Assembly: GCA_947448885.1 (NCBI GenBank)
Contig: CANFPJ010000002.1
Coordinates: 1 to 64,000 of the forward strand
Length of the DNA stretch: 64,000 nt
Source of the DNA: Comamonadaceae bacterium
GTDB taxonomy: Bacteria > Pseudomonadota > Gammaproteobacteria > Burkholderiales > Burkholderiaceae_C
Direction: 5' to 3'
The translations under genes were made by a program, and so were the position numbers. Every line of letters begins with the position of its first letter. Position 1 is the stretch's first letter. Shown in pieces: positions 8,114-16,037 of this stretch. A model generated the notes under the pieces. The model was not told the origin of the DNA and ran no database searches. It was given only the letters and a program-made list of their open reading frames with translations.

Positions 8114-9301
8114 ATGATGAAAAATTCAGTGTTGGTGGCGGGCGTGGGCATGGTGCCCTTTGCCAAGCCCAGTGCGGCGCAGCCGTATCCGGTGATGGCT
8201 TCTGAGGCGGTGCGCTTGGCCTTGCACGATGCCGGCTTGGGCTACGCCGATGTGCAACAGGCCTATGTGGGTTATGTGTACGGCGACTCCACCGCCGGCC
8301 AGCGCGCTTTGTACGAGGTGGGCATGACGGGCATTCCCATCGTCAATGTCAACAACAACTGCTCCACAGGGTCTACGGCCCTGTATTTGGCCCGCCAAGC
8401 CGTGGCGTCGGGGGCCGTGGAATGCGCCTTGGCCTTGGGCTTTGAGCAAATGACCCCTGGTGCCTTGGGCGTGCAGTTCCCGGACCGTGCGAGCCCATTT
8501 GATCGGTTTGACGAAGCCACCCAAGCCCTGGTGGGGCATGCCGAAATTCCCTTGGCGCTGCGCTACTTTGGCGGGGCAGGTTTGGCCCACATGAATGAAT
8601 TTGGCACGCCGCTGGAGACCTTTGCCAAGATCCGCGCCAAGGCCAGCCGCCATGCCGCGAACAACCCCTTGGCTCTGTTCCGCGATGAGGTGACGACCGA
8701 ACAGGTGATGGCCTCGCCCATGTTGTGGCCCGGGGTGATGACCCGCTTGATGGCCTGCCCGCCCACCTGCGGCGCGGCGGCTGCCCTTGTGTGCAGCCCA
8801 GCGTTTGCCCAACAACATGGGCTGGCCCCCAGCGTGCGCATCCGCGCCCAGGCCATGACCACCGACCGCGCCCGCACCTTTGAAGCCCAGGACATGCGCG
8901 AAGTGGTGGGCTTTGGCATGGCCCAAGCAGCGGCCACGGCGGTGTACGAAGCGGCTGGCGTGGGCCCAAAAGACATCGACGTGGTGGAGCTGCACGACTG
9001 CTTTGCCCAAAACGAATTGCTGTCATACGAAGCGCTGGGTTTGTGCCCACGCGGCGGGGCGCAACAATTTGTCGACGATGGCGACAACACCTACGGCGGC
9101 CAGGTGGTGACCAACCCCTCGGGCGGTTTGCTCAGCAAAGGCCATCCCTTGGGGGCCACCGGCTTGGCGCAATGCACAGAATTGGTCCAGCAGTTGCGCG
9201 GCACCGCAGGGCGCCGCCAGGTGGCCGGGGCTCGACTGGCCTTGCAACACAACCTCGGTCTGGGCGGGGCCTGTGTGGTCACGATGTACGAACGGGTTTG
9301 A
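8114..9301 (+). CDS. SCP-x-type thiolase (lipid-transfer-protein/thiolase family)
   Basis: The 395-residue product is a thiolase-superfamily enzyme of the SCP-x group. The nucleophilic cysteine is present in NNNCSTGS, the active-site histidine in LHDCF and the C-terminal loop in GHPLGATG, so it should be catalytically competent. It lies 78 bp behind boxA on the same strand. A role in the thiolytic end of beta-oxidation after the box pathway is plausible but not proven. The beta-ketoadipyl-CoA thiolase PcaF/PaaJ belongs to a different thiolase branch. The start at 8114 (two ATG codons in tandem) follows a GAAAGG stretch; the ORF-track start at 8069 would add 15 unconserved residues. Confidence 0.85.
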   Translation: MMKNSVLVAGVGMVPFAKPSAAQPYPVMASEAVRLALHDAGLGYADVQQAYVGYVYGDSTAGQRALYEVGMTGIPIVNVNNNCSTGSTALYLARQAVASGAVECALALGFEQMTPGALGVQFPDRASPFDRFDEATQALVGHAEIPLALRYFGGAGLAHMNEFGTPLETFAKIRAKASRHAANNPLALFRDEVTTEQVMASPMLWPGVMTRLMACPPTCGAAAALVCSPAFAQQHGLAPSVRIRAQAMTTDRARTFEAQDMREVVGFGMAQAAATAVYEAAGVGPKDIDVVELHDCFAQNELLSYEALGLCPRGGAQQFVDDGDNTYGGQVVTNPSGGLLSKGHPLGATGLAQCTELVQQLRGTAGRRQVAGARLALQHNLGLGGACVVTMYERV

Positions 9302-9309
9302 CGGCCTTT

Positions 9310-9852
9310 TCAGCGCCGCACTTTGGCGCGGCAGGCCGCTTGCATGTCGCGGTCTTTGATGAAGCCACACTGACCTGCACCGCCGCCGGTTTCGGCCCGG
9401 CACAGGGCTTGCAAGTCCAGGTTGCGGATAAACCCACATTGGCCGGGCCCGCCACCGGTGGTGGCGCGGCAATGCGCTTGTTGGTCTGCGTCTTGAATGA
9501 ACCCGCATTGGCTGCTCGATGACCCCGCCGCTGGCCGTTGGCTTTGCAAGCTGGCGCGGCAAGCGGCCTGGGCGTCTTTGTCGCGGATGAAGCCGCATTG
9601 GGCGGCACCACCACCGCTTTCGGCGCGGCAGCGCGCTTGCAAATCGCTGTCGCGGATAAAACCGCATTGCGCTTCACTGCCACCATTGACCGCGCGGCAA
9701 TAGGCTTGGCGTTCGGGGTCTTTGATGAAGCCGCATTCGCTGGGCTGGGCCAGCGCCCAGGGCATGGCGCACACCAGGGCGCAGATCCAGATGGCGCGGA
9801 AAAAAGCCTGTGCCCCAGAGCGGGATTCGGTGGAATGAAATTCTGCGCGCAT
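9310..9852 (-). CDS. Secreted protein with six cysteine-pair modules
   Basis: No function is recognised. The 180-residue product has a hydrophobic segment at residues 18-35 ending ALA-QP, a likely Sec signal peptide. Six modules of the form CGFI(K/R/Q)D..-QA.CRA follow. Each has a cysteine pair spaced by 11 residues (Cys 40/52, 63/75, 86/98, 116/128, 139/151, 162/174), joined by Gly/Ser-rich linkers. Twelve cysteines in a predicted exported protein suggest disulfides or metal/heme binding. The gene starts 32 bp after the MFS gene stop and is probably cotranscribed with it. An in-frame ATG at 9867 is an alternative start; neither has a strong ribosome site. The long ORF-track version (308 aa) overlaps the MFS gene and is rejected. 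Confidence 0.72.
   Translation of the reverse strand: MRAEFHSTESRSGAQAFFRAIWICALVCAMPWALAQPSECGFIKDPERQAYCRAVNGGSEAQCGFIRDSDLQARCRAESGGGAAQCGFIRDKDAQAACRASLQSQRPAAGSSSSQCGFIQDADQQAHCRATTGGGPGQCGFIRNLDLQALCRAETGGGAGQCGFIKDRDMQAACRAKVRR
9325..9735 (-). repeat. Six tandem 23-residue cysteine modules
   Basis: Within the secreted protein, the module starts recur every 23 residues. The exception is between modules 3 and 4, where a seven-residue longer linker (QSQRPAAGSSSS region) gives a 30-residue step. All modules keep both cysteines, the GFI motif, QA and CRA. This implies recent internal duplication under purifying selection. Confidence 0.85.
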
Positions 9853-9884
9853 GGCCCATCTTGCCATGGTGAGCTTTGGCGGAC

Positions 9885-11084
9885 TCAAAAAAACTTCAGC
9901 CAATAGCGCCGGGTCAGCGCCAGAGCCACCATGCCTTGCACCGCCATGGCCAGCGTGGCCATGGAAGGGCTCAGGGCATCGGCCAACACACCGATGTAGA
10001 AAAACCCAATCGGGCCTACCCCAATGCAGGCGGTCAGCACCCCCAGCAAGCGTGCGCGCAGCGCCACGGGTGAGTCGCGGTAAATCAAGGTGGTTTGCAT
10101 CACCGCAAACCCCACTGCGCCCAGGCCATTGAGCAACAGCAGCAGCGCGGCCAAGGTCACGCTGTGGGCATGCGCGAAACCCACAGCGGTCGTGAAATAC
10201 ATGACCACGGCCCCCACATAAATGCGCCCATACCACTGGGTTTTGGCAAAGCTGGCGAACAAAATAGCGCCCACCAAGCCACCCACGCCCTCACAACTGG
10301 CCAGCAAGCCCACCTCCTGGTTGCCCAAGTGCAAGGCGTCGCTGGCCAAGACCGGGATCATGCTGGTGAAGGGCCAGCCAAACACATTGAAGATGGCGGT
10401 GATCGACAAAATGCCGATCAAGCGGTCGTCTTGGCGGGCCATGGCGAAACCCTCGCGCATCGGCCCCAACAGTGACAAAGGATGAATCACAGGGCGTTTT
10501 TTGCCTGGGGCCAGGTGCCAGACCACCCATAAACTGAAACCGTGCAGCACCAGACCCAGCCAAAACACCCCGGCAATGTCAAACTGGGCCAGCAGCAAAC
10601 CGGCCAACATGGGCCCAATGACCCGGCTCACATTGTTCATGCCCACGTCCACCGACAAGGCCGGTCCGACCCGCTGCGCACCCACCGCTTCGCCAATCAT
10701 CATGCGCCGCACGGGGTTGTCCGCCGCCCAGCAAATGCCGTTGACAAAGCTGCCCACGCCCAGGTGCCAAATGCTCAACCACCCCATGCTGGCCAGCACG
10801 GCCAAAACCGCGCTGGTCAGCAGTGAGGTGCCGACCATCCACACCAAAGACAAGCGGGTATCAAAGCGCTCTGCCAGTGCGCCCATCAAGGCCCCAAACA
10901 AAGCCATCGGTAGCAACCGAGCCATGCTCAGCAAGGCCACGATGAAGGCCGATTCAGTGACCCGGTAGGCGAATAAGCCCATGGCCAGCATCTCCAACCA
11001 GCGCACGGTGGAAAACACAAAGCCTGAAAACAGCAAGCGCCAAATGGCTTGCAAGGCTTGCCAGCGACCGGTGGGTGTGCTCAA
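9885..11084 (-). CDS. MFS transporter
   Basis: The hydrophobic protein (399 residues from a TTG at 11084) has about twelve predicted membrane helices and the MFS layout. The cytoplasmic loop after helix 2 reads ALAERFDTR, in place of the usual motif A. Family resemblance is to drug- or siderophore-type exporters; the substrate is unknown. The ORF-track start at 11264 overlaps the divergent HAD gene and adds a non-hydrophobic, unconserved leader, so a start near 11084 is more likely although weakly supported. It is followed at once by the cysteine-module secreted protein. The 167-bp region to the HAD gene must hold both divergent promoters. Confidence 0.8.
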   Translation of the reverse strand: MSTPTGRWQALQAIWRLLFSGFVFSTVRWLEMLAMGLFAYRVTESAFIVALLSMARLLPMALFGALMGALAERFDTRLSLVWMVGTSLLTSAVLAVLASMGWLSIWHLGVGSFVNGICWAADNPVRRMMIGEAVGAQRVGPALSVDVGMNNVSRVIGPMLAGLLLAQFDIAGVFWLGLVLHGFSLWVVWHLAPGKKRPVIHPLSLLGPMREGFAMARQDDRLIGILSITAIFNVFGWPFTSMIPVLASDALHLGNQEVGLLASCEGVGGLVGAILFASFAKTQWYGRIYVGAVVMYFTTAVGFAHAHSVTLAALLLLLNGLGAVGFAVMQTTLIYRDSPVALRARLLGVLTACIGVGPIGFFYIGVLADALSPSMATLAMAVQGMVALALTRRYWLKFF

Positions 11085-11251
11085 GGGTGCTGGCCTGGCG
11101 GCCTGTAAAAGGACAAAGGGGTGGCGGGCATGTCTCTTTATATATAGTGTCCCCGTTGACTTGGCTGTGGCACGGGGCTTTGGGAAATCATGCCACAGTA
11201 TGGGTTCTGACTTGGGTCGCTGGGGCGACCTCTTTTTTGTAAAGGCACGCC

Positions 11252-11983
11252 ATGCAACCTGCACCCTTGATCTTGGCCTTTGATGTGTTCGGCACGGTGG
11301 TCGATTGGCATGGCTCGATCAGCCGCGAAGTCACTGCACTCATCCCGGGTGAAGACGGCAACGCCTTTGCCACCGCTTGGCGCGCGGGCTACAAACCGGC
11401 CATGGCCGAGGTGCGCTCGGGCCAGCTGGGCTGGACCAAGATCGATGACTTGCACCGGCGCATCTTGGACCAGGTGCTGAAGGCCCGGGGCCATGACTTG
11501 GGCGAGGGCCAGCGCCAACACCTCAATCGCGCTTGGCATCGCTTGGCACCGTGGCCAGACACCATCGCGGGCATGCAGCGGTTGAAGGCGCACTTCACCT
11601 TGTGCACCTTGTCCAACGGCAACCTGGGCTTGCTGGCCAACATGGCCAAGCACGCTGGCTTGCCTTGGGACTTGATTTTGTCGGCCGAGGTGTTTCGCCA
11701 TTACAAGCCCGACCCTGAAACCTATTTGGGCGTGGCCGAGGTGTTTGATGTGCGCCCCGCGCAAGTGATGTTGGTGGCCAGCCATGAGGACGATTTGGAC
11801 GCGGCCGCAGCGTGTGGTTTGCAAACCGCCTATGTGTCTCGCCCCCTGGAGCACGGCCCTGGCGTCACCATTCGGCAAGGCGATTTGTCGCGCTTCACGG
11901 TGGCGGCGCACGACTTCAACGACTTGGCCGATCGATTGGCAGATCTCGGGGGGGCTGGACGCACCACACCCGGTCAATCATGA
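11252..11983 (+). CDS. HAD hydrolase, (S)-2-haloacid dehalogenase type II family
   Basis: The 243-residue protein begins with the HAD nucleophile motif FDVFGTVVDW. It shows TLSNGN (motif II), the lysine region HYKPDPETY (motif III) and SHEDDLDAA (motif IV). These identify the type II haloacid dehalogenase / aspartyl-nucleophile subfamily. Members dehalogenate 2-haloacids or act on phosphate esters; the substrate here is unknown. Its stop overlaps the start of the next gene (ATGA), so it is translationally coupled to an enolase-superfamily protein and an ornithine-cyclodeaminase homologue. The three probably serve one pathway. Confidence 0.85.
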   Translation: MQPAPLILAFDVFGTVVDWHGSISREVTALIPGEDGNAFATAWRAGYKPAMAEVRSGQLGWTKIDDLHRRILDQVLKARGHDLGEGQRQHLNRAWHRLAPWPDTIAGMQRLKAHFTLCTLSNGNLGLLANMAKHAGLPWDLILSAEVFRHYKPDPETYLGVAEVFDVRPAQVMLVASHEDDLDAAAACGLQTAYVSRPLEHGPGVTIRQGDLSRFTVAAHDFNDLADRLADLGGAGRTTPGQS

Positions 11984-13140
11984 CCACCATCACCCGCGTC
12001 GACAGCCATGTGTTGCACGTCTCGCCCAAAACCAATTGGTGGTTTTTATCGGTGACCGACAGCAGCGGTGCCGTGGGCTGGGGCGAGGGCTCGTTGAACG
12101 GTTGGGAGCCGATGCTCGACACCGTCTGCCAGCAATGGCGCAGCGATTGGCTGGGTCTGAACTTGGACCAAGCCCAGCAACAGGTGCGCGCGGCCCCGGC
12201 GTCGCCGGGTGGCTTGGTGGGCAACACCGTGGTCAGCGCTTTCTTGCAAGCCGTGTTGGGCTTGCAAGCCCAACACGCGGGTTGCGCACCCCACAGCATA
12301 TGGGGCCCGGTGCAGCGCCAGGTGGTGCCGCTGTACGCCAACATCAACCGCGCCACCACCGATCGCAGCCCCCAAGGGTTTGTGGACACCGCTTTGCGCG
12401 CCCAAGCGCTGGGCTTCGAGCGTTTCAAAGCCGCCCCCTTTGACGGGCTCACGCCGGCCTTGTGTGGCACGGCCCAGGGCCAAGCCAAAATTCACCATGG
12501 TGTGGACTGCATGCGGGCTTTGCGCGATGCCTTGGGCCCGCAGGCCCTGCTGATGGTCGATTGCCATTGGCGCTTTGACGAGGCCCGTGCGCTGCAAACC
12601 TTGCGCGACTTGGCGCCCGCCAACTTGCACTGGTTTGAATGCCCCTTGGCCGAGACCCATGCCCATTGGCCCGCCATGCGCCGACTGCGCCAAGCCGCCA
12701 ATGACCAAGGGGTTTTGCTCGCAGCCGCAGAAACCCAGGTGGGCATGGCCTCTTTTCAAACCTTGTTTGACGAAGCCTTGTACGACGTGGTCATGCCCGA
12801 TGTGAAGTACTGCGGTGGTCCATCAGAAATGCTGCGCATTGCCCAGCGTGCCGCAGCGCATGGGGTGGCTTTTTCACCGCACAACCCCTCCGGGCCGGTG
12901 TGCACCTGGCACAGCTGGCAAGTGGCATTGGCGGCACCCGAATGCGCCATGCTCGAGCTGCAATTTGACGAAAGCCCGATGTACGACAGCCTGACGCAGG
13001 GCGTGGACTTGCAGCCCCAGCGCGGCGCTTTGGGCGTGCCGCAGCCTGGACAATATCAACTGGGCTTGAACCTGGATTTGTTGCAAGCCCATCCCTATCA
13101 AGCGGTGCCCCCGGGCATTGAAACCCTGCTCAACCGATGA
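11980..13140 (+). CDS. Mandelate racemase / muconate lactonizing enzyme family protein
   Basis: The 386-residue product has the enolase-superfamily two-domain build. A lysine in ERFKAAPFDG, metal-ligand acids in MVDCHWRF, WFECPLAE and AAETQVG, and the barrel end segment FSPHNPSGPV match the mandelate racemase / MLE group. These enzymes abstract an alpha-proton of a carboxylate to racemise, dehydrate or cycloisomerise it. Substrate unknown. The ATG at 11980 overlaps the HAD stop by four bases and its own stop overlaps the next start. The earlier ORF-track start (11812) lies inside the HAD gene and is rejected. Confidence 0.85.
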   Translation: MTTITRVDSHVLHVSPKTNWWFLSVTDSSGAVGWGEGSLNGWEPMLDTVCQQWRSDWLGLNLDQAQQQVRAAPASPGGLVGNTVVSAFLQAVLGLQAQHAGCAPHSIWGPVQRQVVPLYANINRATTDRSPQGFVDTALRAQALGFERFKAAPFDGLTPALCGTAQGQAKIHHGVDCMRALRDALGPQALLMVDCHWRFDEARALQTLRDLAPANLHWFECPLAETHAHWPAMRRLRQAANDQGVLLAAAETQVGMASFQTLFDEALYDVVMPDVKYCGGPSEMLRIAQRAAAHGVAFSPHNPSGPVCTWHSWQVALAAPECAMLELQFDESPMYDSLTQGVDLQPQRGALGVPQPGQYQLGLNLDLLQAHPYQAVPPGIETLLNR

Positions 13141-14078
13141 AACCCCGCTCCAACGCGATTTGGGACGCCCAAGCCACAGCGGCGGCCCTGCCTTTTTCGG
13201 CGCTGGCCTCGGCCATCGAAGCCGTGTTGCTGGACCCCAGCGTGGCGGTGCCGCCGCGCATGGTGTTGCCTGTGGGCCAGGGCAACAGTTTGTTTGTGAT
13301 GCCGGCGCACGATGCCCGCATCGCCATCACCAAAATCATCACCGTGTTGCCCAGCAACCGACAGCGCGGTTTGCCCCCGGTGCAAGGCGACATTTTGGTC
13401 TTCGACACCCAAACCGGTCAGCGTGTGGCACTGCTCGATGGCCCCACGGTGACGGCGCGGCGCACCGCGGCGGTGTCTTTGTTGGCAGCCCAAAAGCTGT
13501 CTCCCAGCCTGCGTGGACCCATGCTCATTGTGGGTGCGGGCGACCAAGGCCGCGCCCATTTGGAGGCCTTTCATGCCGGCATGGGTGTGCAACAGGTGAT
13601 GGTGCATTCGCGCAGCCCGGCCAGTGCACAGGCCTTGGTGCAGCACGCGCTTAGCTTGGGCATGCAAGCGCAGACGGTGTCAGACCCCAACACCGTGGTG
13701 GGCGACTGCGCTTGGGTGATGACCACCACACCGGCCTTGGCCGTGGTGATGACCACCGCACCGCCCCCGGGCGCGTTTGTGTCGGCGGTGGGCGCATTCA
13801 CCCCCCAGATGGCCGAATGGTCCATACCCGTGTGCCAAGCGCTGGCGCAGGACGCGCGCTTGGTGGTCGACACCCGCGACGCCGACCACGAAGCGGGCGA
13901 TTTGTTGCAAGCCGGCATCGATGTGCGCGCACTGCCCACGTTGGGCGATGTGGTGCGCCACAGCCCGCCAAACAGCAGGGGCGCGACAGCGGGGTCAACC
14001 GTGTTTTTCAAAAACTGCGGATGGGCGGGGTGGGATTTGGCCGCGGCGCGTTGTGCGGTGGCAGGGTTGTTGGCATAA
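13137..14078 (+). CDS. Ornithine cyclodeaminase / mu-crystallin family protein
   Basis: The 313-residue protein has the family's dimerisation half followed by a Rossmann NAD(P)-binding half with IVGAGDQGRAHLEA. Conserved segments include LDGPTVTARRTAAVS and VSAVGAFTPQMAEW. Known members are ornithine cyclodeaminase, alanine dehydrogenase (archaeal), ketimine reductase and delta1-pyrroline-2-carboxylate reductase, so an imine or amino-acid substrate is likely. The exact reaction is not determined. It is the third gene of the coupled HAD/enolase/OCD set. Confidence 0.85.
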   Translation: MKPRSNAIWDAQATAAALPFSALASAIEAVLLDPSVAVPPRMVLPVGQGNSLFVMPAHDARIAITKIITVLPSNRQRGLPPVQGDILVFDTQTGQRVALLDGPTVTARRTAAVSLLAAQKLSPSLRGPMLIVGAGDQGRAHLEAFHAGMGVQQVMVHSRSPASAQALVQHALSLGMQAQTVSDPNTVVGDCAWVMTTTPALAVVMTTAPPPGAFVSAVGAFTPQMAEWSIPVCQALAQDARLVVDTRDADHEAGDLLQAGIDVRALPTLGDVVRHSPPNSRGATAGSTVFFKNCGWAGWDLAAARCAVAGLLA

Positions 14079-14088
14079 GGTGCTGCCC

Positions 14089-15039
14089 ATGGACGCATCC
14101 CTTGGCGGCACCGCCCCTCGGTTTTTCACCGCATCGTTTTACAAGTTTGTCGCTTTGCCCGACCATGCCGCTTTGCAAGCGCCCTTGCAGGCGCTGTGTC
14201 TGGCCCACCGCGTCAAGGGCTTGGTGTTGCTGGCCCCTGAGGGCATCAATGGGGGCTTGTCGGGTGCCGCCGCCGATGTGCAATCGGTGATCGACCACCT
14301 GCGTCAAGACCCGCGCTTGGCCGACTTGACGCCCCAAATGGCATGGGCCAAGCAGCCGCCGTTTCACCGCATGAAGGTGCGCTTGAAAAAAGAAATCGTC
14401 ACCATGGGGGTGCCCGGCATTGACCCGGCCCAGATGGCGGGGACCTATGTGGCCCCCAAAGATTGGAACGCGTTGATCGCCGACCCGGATGTGGTGCTGA
14501 TCGACACCCGCAACGACTACGAGGTGGCGCTGGGCACGTTTGCAGGGGCGATCAACCCCGAGATCGACAATTTTTCTCAACTGCCCGCTTGGTTGTCTGA
14601 GACCCCGGCGTTGCGACCCGCCGGCGGCGCCCCACCCAAGGTGGCGATGTTTTGCACCGGCGGCATTCGTTGCGAAAAATCCACCGCCTTGCTGCGCCAG
14701 ATGGGCTTTGCCGAGGTGTTCCATTTGCAAGGCGGCATTTTGGAATATTTGGCCCAAACACCGGTTGAACAAAGCCGTTGGCAGGGCGAGTGCTTTGTGT
14801 TTGATGAACGCGTTTCTGTGGGCCATGGGTTGCAGCCCGGTGGGCTGGGCTTGTGCCGAAATTGCCGCCAAACCTTGAACGAAGAAGACCAAAAGTCACC
14901 CTGGTTTGAACTGGGGGTGAGCTGTGCGCATTGCCACGCCAGCACCTCTGAGGACAGAAAACGCAACGCCCGCGAGCGCCAACGCCAATGGGCGCTGCAG
15001 CAGTGGCGAGCCCCCCTGTTGTTGGCGGGCCCGGCGTGA
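14089..15039 (+). CDS. trhO: tRNA uridine(34) hydroxylase, rhodanese domain
   Basis: The 316-residue protein matches TrhO (YceA), which hydroxylates U34 of tRNAs in the O2-dependent route to 5-methoxy/carboxymethoxyuridine. It has the N-terminal ferredoxin-like domain (LLAPEGINGGLSG) and a central rhodanese domain with IDTRNDYEVALGTF and the persulfide cysteine loop CTGGIRCEKS. A C-terminal cysteine-rich tail (CRNC, CAHC) follows. The length is normal. The ATG at 14089 starts 10 bp after the cyclodeaminase gene; the ORF-track start overlaps that gene and is rejected. Confidence 0.93.
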   Translation: MDASLGGTAPRFFTASFYKFVALPDHAALQAPLQALCLAHRVKGLVLLAPEGINGGLSGAAADVQSVIDHLRQDPRLADLTPQMAWAKQPPFHRMKVRLKKEIVTMGVPGIDPAQMAGTYVAPKDWNALIADPDVVLIDTRNDYEVALGTFAGAINPEIDNFSQLPAWLSETPALRPAGGAPPKVAMFCTGGIRCEKSTALLRQMGFAEVFHLQGGILEYLAQTPVEQSRWQGECFVFDERVSVGHGLQPGGLGLCRNCRQTLNEEDQKSPWFELGVSCAHCHASTSEDRKRNARERQRQWALQQWRAPLLLAGPA

Positions 15040-15055
15040 TGGGGCTTGTCGGTCT

Positions 15056-15991
15056 TTAAAAAACGATCACCAAGCGACCCCGGGTCCCACCGGCTTCGAG
15101 GCGGCGATGGGCCTCGCTGGCTTGCGCAGGCGCATAGGTGTCGGCCACGCGCAAGGTGATCACCCCGTCATGGACACATTGGCGCAATGGGCGCAACAAA
15201 TCAGCGCGGTGGTTGTATTGGCGCACCCAGGTGGCATGGCACACGATGCCGCGCTGCGCCATGGACCAGCCACGCACCGAGGCATAACCACCGCCGTCGC
15301 GCACCGCGCCCAGCGTCAACTCACATTGGAAAGAGCCATCGGCCAAGGCATCAACCCCGTTGGGCACCACTTGGCGGATTTGCGCCGCGATGTCCTTGCC
15401 GCGTGGCACCACGGTATCGGCTCCGAAAGAGCGCACCAGCGCCACATCTGCGGGGCTGGCGTCGGCAATCACATGCAGGCCCGCTTGCTTGGCCAGTTGA
15501 ATCACATAGCCGCCATAACAACCGGCCGCCCCCGTGACCGCCAAGGTCTGCCCCGGTTGCAGCGCCAATTGGTCGAGCGTTTGGCGCGCGGTGAGCCCAT
15601 TCATGGGCAATGTGGCGGCCTCGATCAGGCTGACGCCGTCGGGAATGCGCGCCACCGCATCGGCCGACAAGACAATGCTTTCGCGATAACCGCCGTGGCT
15701 GCCTTGGTTGTCCACCATGGCCATCACTTTGTCGCCAATGGCCAGATCGGTGGGGTTGTCAGGGCCCACGGCGTCGATCACGCCCGCCACATCCATGCCC
15801 GGCACATGGGGCGGCGGGATGGCGCGCAAGGCCTGGGCGCGCGAGCCGTTGCGCAGCAAGGTGTCGGTCGGGTTCACGGTGGCGGCATGGACGCGAATCC
15901 GCACCTGGCCCGGCCCGGGTTGGCCTTCAGGCAGGTCGAGCAGTTGCAAAACTTCGGGTCCACCGAATTCAAAAAATCCTACGGCGCGCAT
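15056..15991 (-). CDS. NADPH:quinone reductase, zinc-independent MDR family
   Basis: The 311-residue protein belongs to the medium-chain reductase family of quinone oxidoreductases. It shows PGMDVAGVIDAVG, the catalytic-domain sequence AATLPMNGLTA and the nucleotide-binding motif VTGAAGCYGGYVIQLAK (an AxxGxxG type). No structural zinc cysteine cluster is seen. It probably reduces quinones or enones with NADPH in the cytoplasm. The ATG at 15991 follows CCAGGAGCAAG, a good ribosome site; the ORF-track start 40 residues upstream is unconserved. It lies convergent to trhO with a gap of only 16 bp. Confidence 0.86.
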   Translation of the reverse strand: MRAVGFFEFGGPEVLQLLDLPEGQPGPGQVRIRVHAATVNPTDTLLRNGSRAQALRAIPPPHVPGMDVAGVIDAVGPDNPTDLAIGDKVMAMVDNQGSHGGYRESIVLSADAVARIPDGVSLIEAATLPMNGLTARQTLDQLALQPGQTLAVTGAAGCYGGYVIQLAKQAGLHVIADASPADVALVRSFGADTVVPRGKDIAAQIRQVVPNGVDALADGSFQCELTLGAVRDGGGYASVRGWSMAQRGIVCHATWVRQYNHRADLLRPLRQCVHDGVITLRVADTYAPAQASEAHRRLEAGGTRGRLVIVF

Positions 15992-16037
15992 GGCTTGCTC
16001 CTGGTGTGTGGCATCAATCGATGGGGGTGGTGAGGGC

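Noticed and set aside
9325-9735. CRISPR-like or satellite repeat
   Set aside because: The repetition is at protein level with codon differences and a signal peptide; there are no identical DNA spacers.
9310-10236. 308-residue version of the cysteine-module protein
   Set aside because: Its first half is antisense-free but overlaps the MFS gene in another frame on the same strand; the real protein begins at 9852 or 9867 with a signal peptide.
11085-11251. N-terminal extension of the MFS protein to 11264
   Set aside because: It would overlap the divergent HAD start and adds a basic, non-hydrophobic leader not typical of MFS proteins.
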